This document shows, piece by piece, positions 56,993-64,000 of a stretch of DNA of 64,000 bases (the first letter of the stretch is position 1; the number at the start of each line of letters is the position of its first letter). The stretch spans positions 59,422,754-59,486,753 of the forward strand of contig NC_087065.1 in NCBI RefSeq assembly GCF_963678635.1, read 5' to 3'. The notes beneath the pieces were generated by a model. That model was not told the DNA's origin, made no database searches, and saw nothing but the letters and a program-made list of their open reading frames with translations. The translations under genes were made by a program, and so were the position numbers. This DNA comes from Symsagittifera roscoffensis (Eukaryota; Xenacoelomorpha; Acoela; Convolutidae).

Positions 56993-57532
56993 GTTCCGAC
57001 TTTCGATACGAAAGTAACGGAATATTTGTGCTCGGGGTGGGTTTTTTTTTCTTCAGACAAATTTCGACCTTTTAACTAGCCAATTTTGACGGAATTTTTT
57101 TCTATCATTCGAAAGGTATTGTTGTCCTGAGCTTGAATTTGAAAAAATATTTTACCTGTGATCATTTTTCGTAAAGTTATGGAGGTTTAAAGATTGCCAT
57201 TGTGGCCAATTTGGGACAATTAACGCGCGATATATTTCGCGCTATTAACGCGTAAGCGGAGAGTTAATCCTTCTTAGAAAGCGTTCCAAATTGGTTGAAA
57301 GAAACTTATTTGCCATAATTAATTTGTTACAAGGAGCGAAATCTATTGTTTTGTACTTTTTATGGCGTGTGGAGGGATGATTTTTATAGAACAATTTTCA
57401 AATTTTAGAAAAAACGTTTTTCATTTTATTTTATTTCTTTTAATTTTTTATGTTGTACATGTTATTACTGCTCCATAAACGTTAATAGGCAGTCGGAACT
57501 TTCAGGGTTTTGCGCTGATCCGAGCAGTCTTG
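56993..57532 (+). mobile_element. Helentron-like element A, array unit 2
   Basis: Nearly identical to unit 3, including the altered 3' hairpin. TT joints on both sides. Confidence 0.85.
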
Positions 57533-57534
57533 TT

Positions 57535-58074
57535 GTTCCGACTTTCGATACGAAAGTAACGGAATATTTGTGCTCGGGGTGGGTTTTTTTTTCTTCAGAC
57601 AAATTTCGACCTTTTAACTAGCCAATTTTGACGGAATTTTTTTCTATCATTCGAAAGGTATTGTTGTCTTGAGCTTGAATTTGAAAAAATATTTTACCTG
57701 TGATCATTTTTCGTAAAGTTATGGAGGTTTAAAGATTGCCATTGTGGCCAATTTGGGACAATTAACGCGCGATATATTTCGCGCTATTAACGCGTAAGCG
57801 GAGAGTTAATCCTTCTTAGAAAGCGTTCCAAATTGGTTGAAAGAATTTTATTTGCCATAATTGATTTGTTACAAGGAGCGAAATCTATTGTTTTGTACTT
57901 TTTATGGCGTGTGGAGGGATGATTTTTATAGAACAATTTTCAAATTTTAGAAAAAACGTTTTTCATTTTATTTTATTTCTTGTAATTTTTTATGTTGTAC
58001 ATGTTATTACTGCTCCATAAACGTTAATAGGCAGTCGGAACTTTCAGGGTTTTGCGCTGATCCGAGCAGTCTTG
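57535..58074 (+). mobile_element. Helentron-like element A, array unit 3
   Basis: Near-duplicate of unit 2; differs at a few positions such as GAATTTTATTTG in place of GAAACTTATTTG. Confidence 0.85.
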
Positions 58075-58076
58075 TT

Positions 58077-58603
58077 GTTCCGACTTTCGATACGAAAATA
58101 ACGGAATATTTGTGCTCGGGGTGGGTTTTTTTTTCTTCAGACAAATTTCGACCTTTTAACTAGCCATTTTTGACGGAATTTTTTTTATATCATTCGAAAG
58201 GTATTGTTGTCCTGAGCTTGAATTTGAAAAAATATTTTACCTGTGATCATTTTTCGTAAAGTTATGGGGGTTGAAAGATTGCCATTTTGGCCAATTTGGG
58301 ACAATTAACGCGCGATAAATTTCGCGCTATTAACGCGTAAGCGAGATTTAATCCGTCTTAGAAATCGTTCCAAATTGGTTCAAGGAAGCTTATATGCCAT
58401 AATTGATTTGTTAATAGGCGTAAAATCTATCACTTTGTACTTAATATGACGTGTGGGGGATGTTTTTTAAAAAATCCTAAATTTTTTCAAAAATTTTTTC
58501 ATATATTTTTTATTACATTGAAGTTTTTCATCTTATTAATGCTCCATAGACCTTAAAAGGCAGTCGGAACTTTCAGGGCTTCGCCCTGATACGAGCAGCA
58601 TTG
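58077..58603 (+). mobile_element. Helentron-like element A, array unit 4
   Basis: Last unit. Its distal half is of a different variant, and it has the intact 3' hairpin CAGGGCTTCGCCCTG; ends GCAGCATTG. Confidence 0.8.
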
Positions 58604-58973
58604 TTCTATTGAAAATTGTTTGGCAAAATTTAAAAGAGGAATGAGGGGAAATAATTATCAATTTCAGAATTACGAAGCCAAAATACGCGCTGGATAGTCA
58701 ATAAATGTGTTCCAAAATGTAAGTCGATTCCACTTACAAAAATTTTGTGAATTCCGCGCACAAATATCTTTAAAGTAAAATTTGTCAGCACATTTGTGTT
58801 GTTGCGGATTCGCAACGAGTGAAAATTGCTAGTTGTTCTGGATTCCGCAAATGTAATTGGGTTCCACAAATTTGTTCCAGATTCCGCAAAATTGCCTGTT
58901 TTTGGAGCGTTTTTGAACTTAACAGGGTTTTATCTATTTAATTGTGGGATCCAAAACAGCGACTAAAATAAAA
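58604..58973. other. no gene; dispersed 'GGATTCCGCAAAT'-like motifs
   Basis: Between 58720 and 58900 the words GATTCCAC, GAATTCCGCGCAC, GGATTCCGCAAATG and AGATTCCGCAAAATTG repeat at irregular spacing. Similar words are at 26030-26180 and 26800-26850. Confidence 0.4.
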
Positions 58974-59501
58974 CAAGACTGCTCGTATCAGGACGAAGCC
59001 CTGAATGTTCCGACTGCCTTTTAAGCTTTATGGAGCAGTAATAACATTTAAAAAAATTAAATGTAATAAAAAAAAATGAAATTTTTTTTTCTAAAATTTG
59101 CATTTTTTAATGAAATTTATCCCCCCACACGCCATATAAGGTACAAAAGGATAGATTTCGCTCCTTGTAATAAATCAATTATGGCAAATAAGCTTCTTTC
59201 AACCAATTTGGAACGATTTCTAAGACGGATTAAATCTCCGCTTACGCGTTAATAGCGCGAAATATATCGCACGTTAATTGTCCCAAATTGGCCAAAATGG
59301 CAATCTTTAAACCCCCTAAGTTTACGAAAAATGATCACAGGTGAAATATCTTTTCAAATTAAAGCTCAGGACAACAATACCTTTTGAGTGCTATTTAAAA
59401 ATTCCGTCAAAAATGGCTAGTTCAAAAGTCGAAACTTGTCTGAAGAAAAAAACCCACCCCCTGCACAAATATTCAGTTACTTTTGTATCGAAAGTCGGAA
59501 C
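58974..59501 (-). mobile_element. Helentron-like (HINE) element A
   Basis: Complete 528-bp copy from CAAGACTGCTCG to AAAGTCGGAAC. Confidence 0.85.
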
Positions 59502-59725
59502 AAAAAAATGAAATGTTGCAAATTCCGACAGATCTGTTCTCCGCCTGTTGAGAGCTCCGCTTAAAATTCACAATAAAAACATAGTTTGGCCTCGCAATGA
59601 AGGTGGAGGTAAGCGCCATTCATTTATATACAAGCATGTATTTTCATTCTGGCTAATTTGAAGAACCTTGAGCTTATTTTTCAGGCCAGGTCACTAAAAA
59701 GCGTTTCTACGAAACTTTTGCGAAA

Positions 59726-59731
59726 TTTATT
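59726..59731 (-). terminator. possible polyadenylation signal of the nuclear receptor gene
   Basis: AATAAA on the minus strand about 208 nt after the receptor stop codon. Nothing else supports it. Confidence 0.3.
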
Positions 59732-59938
59732 TCAGCAGTTCGCTCATACAATATCAATAGCATGCCTTCGCACAGCGAATATTGCTTTTTAAATACATCA
59801 TGCATAAGTACTTAAGTAATGACAATGATAAAAAATTTTCCAAAACGTTCATTTATGAGAGTTCACAAGACTTAGATTTATAAAACGTTTGAAGTCAAGT
59901 AGTAATTTGTCGAAATCAATAAAGTTATTTCAAAAAAT

Positions 59939-61132
59939 TTACGTAACCATGGACACAACATGTTCATTCAGCAATATAATACCATTAACAGCGTCTGATA
60001 AGAAAGCGTCCATTGCCTTGATGCTAATTCCTCGAATTGATGATATTAGTTGAATGATTTTGCAATACCTCAGGGGTTGATTCGGAAACTTACTCTTGAC
60101 GTAATCTCGCAGAACTCTCATCACTCGGTTCTGGATCCTAGTAGCAATTATTTGACTGGTGCCTTGAATGTTTTCGCACCGAGCAAACGTCAAAAGTATA
60201 ACTTGTAGGAGAGAAAACTCAGTCATATCCAAACCTATTCCCTTGACATGTTGTATGTAGAATAGTGTCATCTCTAAAAGTTCCATATCCATGCCAATTT
60301 CGCGACCTTCATCAATTGATAAAAACTTCCCGATTGTAAACCGGATTTTGTTGTCGCAGGCAGCCGAACGCCAAGCCAATCGCAGTACGACGATGTCCAG
60401 GAAACAATTTTTTAGTATGGAGCTTTGATCAACTGGCGGAATTTCCACAAAGTCTGGAACTTTCCTGGCCCATTGAATCACATCTTTCAATTCCTCATAA
60501 GCTGATAAAAACAGAACCGCTTTTTCTTGATTGACTGAAGAAGGCAGTTCTCCGTCTGGCATCGGCAGGTCTTGAGGGATCTTGTCTGCTTCGATACTAG
60601 TCAGTTCCCCAATTAACTGCAAGTCATCGCTACAAAGATCAGTATCAGCCTCGTTTTTCGCACACTCGTCGAATTCTTCGACACTTGGCTGGCCCTCCGC
60701 ACTGGATCCTGCCGAAGATGAAGATGGTGCTGAATGATCGATTTTTACTCTTTTGGCTTTATTGCTTTTGTACTTAGAGAGATTATTTTTACTCATTCCA
60801 TTTTCGACACACAACTCGTATCTACACTTTTGGCAATCATTTCTCGTATGCTTGTCAATCACGCATTTTGTTTGGCCATTTACAATTCGTACCGGAGGTT
60901 TCTGGGCTCTCTTAGACAATTGCTTGCACTCGGTAGTTGGTTTGCTCTTGATCGATCGTTTAAAAAAAGCCTTGCACCCCTCACACGACAAAGTGCCATA
61001 GTGTTTTCCGGAAGCAATATCACCGCACACTTTGCAAAGTGGAGGATCGGCTTTTCTGAAATCCTCGCAGCAGTAAATTTCCTCCTCCTGTTCAAACTCT
61101 GTCTTCAGCTCTAGTTTGTCGTCTTGCACCAT
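59939..61132 (-). CDS. nuclear hormone receptor, NR2/RXR-like, with enlarged D-box
   Basis: A 397-residue ligand-regulated transcription factor, from the ATG at 61132. The DNA-binding domain shows zinc finger 1 with C33, C36, C50, C53 and P-box 'CEGCKAFFKRS', and finger 2 with C69, C90, C100, C103 ('CVIDKHTRNDCQKC') and then 'VENGM'. The first two cysteines of finger 2 are 20 residues apart instead of the usual five, an insertion in the dimerisation D-box. A Ser/Asp/Glu-rich hinge follows. The ligand-binding domain has the signature 'VPDFVEIPPVDQSSILK' (about 225-241), 'LRLAWRSAACD', and an RXR-like 'YVKSKFPNQPLRYCKI'. The C-terminal AF-2 core is degenerate ('LLNEHV'). The coding region has no intron here. 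A TTTTTTTAG just upstream could be an acceptor from a leader exon. Exact subfamily uncertain. Confidence 0.9.
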   Translation of the reverse strand: MVQDDKLELKTEFEQEEEIYCCEDFRKADPPLCKVCGDIASGKHYGTLSCEGCKAFFKRSIKSKPTTECKQLSKRAQKPPVRIVNGQTKCVIDKHTRNDCQKCRYELCVENGMSKNNLSKYKSNKAKRVKIDHSAPSSSSAGSSAEGQPSVEEFDECAKNEADTDLCSDDLQLIGELTSIEADKIPQDLPMPDGELPSSVNQEKAVLFLSAYEELKDVIQWARKVPDFVEIPPVDQSSILKNCFLDIVVLRLAWRSAACDNKIRFTIGKFLSIDEGREIGMDMELLEMTLFYIQHVKGIGLDMTEFSLLQVILLTFARCENIQGTSQIIATRIQNRVMRVLRDYVKSKFPNQPLRYCKIIQLISSIRGISIKAMDAFLSDAVNGIILLNEHVVSMVT

Positions 61133-61147
61133 GTTTTCTACCCACAA

Positions 61148-61670
61148 CGCAGGAATTGAGGTCTAAAAAAAACTGGAGTAAAAGCAAACAATATTTCTCG
61201 CATTGAACTATACGCTTTGAACGTTTGGCCGGCCTTCCACTCGTCTCAAGTTTTTTGGTACTAAAGGTGAATCAAATTTCGAAATTAGTTTTTCTTGTTA
61301 GATTTTTCCATTTAGGCAGCATTAGCAGATATTAAGAGATCCAAGGCTTGTCTTTTGGCCGCGCCCCAGTTAATTTGCGCTCACATGTTAAGCATTATAG
61401 ATAAATGGATATGAAACCTGCATAAGGTTCACTAGCTGCAGTCAAAACTTATATTCAAAAAATTAACACAGCGTCGAGGACTACACTCATCGTTGTTTTT
61501 CGTGATCCGCAACTTTTGCAAAGTTTGCAGTTTTTTCTGCTTTACTCATGGTAAAGGTTTTGTAAAGGCTAAAACAGGCCGCAAAAACTAAGAAATTAGA
61601 AAAAATGTGTAAATAAGCAAAATCATGAATAGAAAATATAGAGAACAAGATAACCATTTCTTAATCAAAA
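61148..61670. other. upstream region of the receptor
   Basis: Possible splice acceptor (TTTTTTTAG) at about 61164 on the minus strand. Promoter or first intron. No repeat recognised. Confidence 0.35.
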
Positions 61671-62664
61671 CAAAACTGCTCGTATCAAGGCGAAGCCCTG
61701 AATGTTCCGACTGCCTTTCAAGGCATATAGCGCAGTAATAACAAGAAAAAAATTGAATTTAATAAGAATAAAAAGAACTTTTTTTTGAACTTGAGGTTTT
61801 TTTTGTGAAAACCATCCCCTATATGCGCCATATAATTTACAAAGTGATAAATTTTGCTCGTAGTAATATCAACTATGGCAAACAAGACTGCTCGTATATC
61901 AGGGCAAAGCCCTGAATGTTCCGACTGTCTATTAATTCATATCGAACAGATTTTGGGAAAAGAAAATATTGCAAAAATATAAGTTGTGGACAACATCAGA
62001 GTGTGAAATGTTGAGCCATACGAAAATAATACGACCGATCCGGTTAGCTAGCCTCGATTCAATTCGAAACGATTTGTTGTGCGGGACAATTCGCCATGCA
62101 TAAATAACTCCAGTTCCGCTCTCAGCAAAATGAAAAAATTCTTCAAAGCACGCATAATTTAGTCGAGAACATGGCCAATTTCGCAATTTTCAAACGCTCT
62201 GAACTTACCAAAAAATAATCGGAGTTAAAATGTATTTTCAAATTTGAACTCAGGACAACTTCAATGGGGTTTAGAAAAAATTTGCCGAAAATTATTATTT
62301 CAATCCGCGAAAATTGACTGAATAAAAAACCACACCGAGCATAAATATTCCGTTTTCTTCGAAAGTCGGAACAATAATGTTTCTTTAACTAATTGGGAAC
62401 GATGTCTAAGACGCATTCAATCTCCGCTTACGCGTTAATAGAGCAAAATATATCGCGCGTTAATTTGTCACAAATTGGTCACAATGGCAATCTTTAAACT
62501 CTGATAACTTTACGAAAACTAATACCAGGTAAGATGTCTTTTCAAATTAAAGCTCAAGACAACAATACGTTTTAATGATATAAAAACATCGCCAAAAATA
62601 CTAGCTAAAATTCGAAATTTGTCTGAAGAAAGTAAAATCACCCCGAGCACAAATATTCCGGAAC
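61671..62664 (-). mobile_element. Helentron-like element A split by a nested subfamily B element
   Basis: The first part is 61671-61882. The core resumes after 62372 with 'TTTCTTTAACTAATTGGGAAC' and 'CTAAGACGCATTCAATCTCC'. It ends with a deletion of the 5' hairpin (ATATTCCGGAAC at 62664). Confidence 0.75.
61883..62372 (-). mobile_element. Helentron-like element, subfamily B, nested
   Basis: 490 bp from CAAGACTGCTCG (hairpin CAGGGCAAAGCCCTG) to GAAAGTCGGAAC. The core differs wholly from A. Best-preserved B copy in the window. Inserted between A residues in the A element's GGCAAA site. Confidence 0.75.
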
Positions 62665-62666
62665 AA

Positions 62667-63141
62667 CAAGACTGCTCGTATATCAGGGCAAAACCATGAA
62701 GGTTCCGACTGTCCCTTAATCAATATCGAACAGTTTTTGAGAAAATAAAATATTAAAAAACAAAAAGTTTTGGACGATATTAAAGATCAAGCGTGGAAAT
62801 TTTTGTCTAACGAAACTAGTATGACCTATTAGCTGTAGTTTTTGATTCAATGGAATTTGGAACGATGTTTTTGCGCGAGATAATTGGCCAAGCATAAAGA
62901 ATTTGTGTTACGCATTCAGTATTATGAATGAAATACTCAAAACCCGCATAAATTAGTCCAGAACATGGGCAAATTGACATTTTTTTAAAAAATGATCGGA
63001 GGTAATTTTTTTTAAATTGATTTCAGATAGTGCATATCTTTAATGGGGTATAAAAATTTTTTGTTAAAAAATAATATTTCGATCGGCTGAAATTGACAGA
63101 GAAAAACTACACCAAGCATAAATACTCCGTTTTCTTCGAAC
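62667..63141 (-). mobile_element. Helentron-like element, subfamily B, second copy
   Basis: Joined by AA to the end of the A element. Starts CAAGACTGCTCG; its other end (TTTCTTCGAAC) has lost part of the inverted repeat. Confidence 0.65.
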
Positions 63142-63846
63142 AATAAATTTCACTTAGAATACTCAACGTCTGTTTTACGGAAACAGCTCTCAAGTTTTGA
63201 AACAAATTCGCAAAAAATTTTAGAAGTAGAAACAATAGTAAAATTTTACATAATGTATTATGTAAACTCGTAATACATGATGTCAATTCATAAAACTAAA
63301 GCACTAAATTCCATTTCCAAGCGTTAACAATCTCAACACAAATGGAGAAGTCCTAAAAACAACAATAAAAGGCGATTTTTTAGTCAATTTTTTTTAAACC
63401 TTTTTTGTTTTTTGATTTTGCAACACTTACTTTTTTGTGTAATTTGGCGATCGATAGAATGAGTGACTGTATTGAATATGATAAGCAAAAGAATGACGTA
63501 AACTCGTAACTGAATGGTAAAAAGAGCGAATGTAATTCGACGCGTTCTTTTGTATTTGTACAGACACGTCACAGGTTAAGTAAGTTTATAAATACAAAGA
63601 AAAAATGACAGAAAAGAACGATAGCTGTAAAATGTTTAAATTGTTTAAAAACACCCAAATAATCTATATAAAGTTTGCATAAAGGTTACGGATGCTCACA
63701 TTTACCAAAATGGGAAGTCAGTTAAATTGCGGATAATTGAAAAATGGTGGGTGCACGTTTTGAGTATTAAGTTGCCGCTATCTCTTCATTTTCGAATAAT
63801 CATCAGCACCATTTCAATTAAAACATGTAAAGGAATTTCAGTCATC
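63142..63846. other. no gene recognised
   Basis: AT-rich sequence up to the gap. The 62-codon minus ORF has no domain. Confidence 0.35.
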
Positions 63847-64000
63847 NNNNNNNNNNNNNNNNNNNNNNNNNNNNNNNNNNNNNNNNNNNNNNNNNNNNNN
63901 NNNNNNNNNNNNNNNNNNNNNNNNNNNNNNNNNNNNNNNNNNNNNNNNNNNNNNNNNNNNNNNNNNNNNNNNNNNNNNNNNNNNNNNNNNNNNNNNNNNN
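63847..64000. other. assembly gap
   Basis: 154 N to the end of the window. Confidence 1.

Overview
The window is nuclear DNA from an animal. It is AT-rich and intron-rich, and most of it is transposable elements. Evidence for an animal: a multi-exon long-chain acyl-CoA synthetase, a nuclear hormone receptor (a metazoan family), a Polinton/Maverick-type remnant, a non-LTR retrotransposon, a tRNA-derived SINE, hAT-like MITEs, and dozens of short Helentron-like elements. Coding density is low. The species cannot be named from the sequence; an invertebrate is the best guess.

Layout. 1-4287 (minus) is a decayed Polinton/Maverick (adintovirus-like) gene block: two unrecognised ORFs, the end of the packaging ATPase, two small ORFs, the DDE integrase and a virion-type protein that runs off the left edge. 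4543-4756 is a 14-bp TIR element. 4901-11760 and 11761-19032 are a tandem duplication with a 6,860-bp offset. It carries the putative 3' exons of an unrecognised plus-strand membrane-protein gene, two hAT-like MITEs and a head-to-tail pair of Helentron-like elements. The second copy also holds an extra Helentron-like insertion, so the first copy shows the empty site. 19846-21180 is a broken LINE reverse transcriptase (minus). 21671-22075 is a small three-helix membrane-protein ORF (plus). 23364-27686 is mostly empty, with G-rich and degenerate repeats.

29011-33893 and 33996-38953 are a second tandem duplication (offset 4,984 bp at the left end). It contains the last two exons of the acyl-CoA synthetase gene. 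That gene runs on the minus strand from 48124 to 38185 in ten exons whose phases all agree, giving 681 residues. The distal copy of its last exon, at 33 kb, has a 7-bp frameshifting deletion. 50745-54115 is a roughly 3.4-kb imperfect palindrome. 56448-58603 is a tandem array of four Helentron-like elements. 59939-61132 (minus) is a nuclear receptor with an enlarged D-box. 61671-63141 is a nest of Helentron-like elements. 63847-64000 is an assembly gap.

The dominant theme is a non-autonomous family of about 540 bp, present in some 30 intact or broken copies. It has a 9-bp asymmetrical terminal inverted repeat (at the 5' end, and about 35 bp inside the 3' end), hairpins near both ends, no visible target-site duplication, and T|T insertion. 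This is the anatomy of Helentron-associated elements (HINE/DINE-like). A second subfamily keeps the ends but has a different core. No autonomous Rep/helicase partner is in the window. Both tandem duplications could be real or could be haplotypes joined by the assembler; the sequence alone does not decide.
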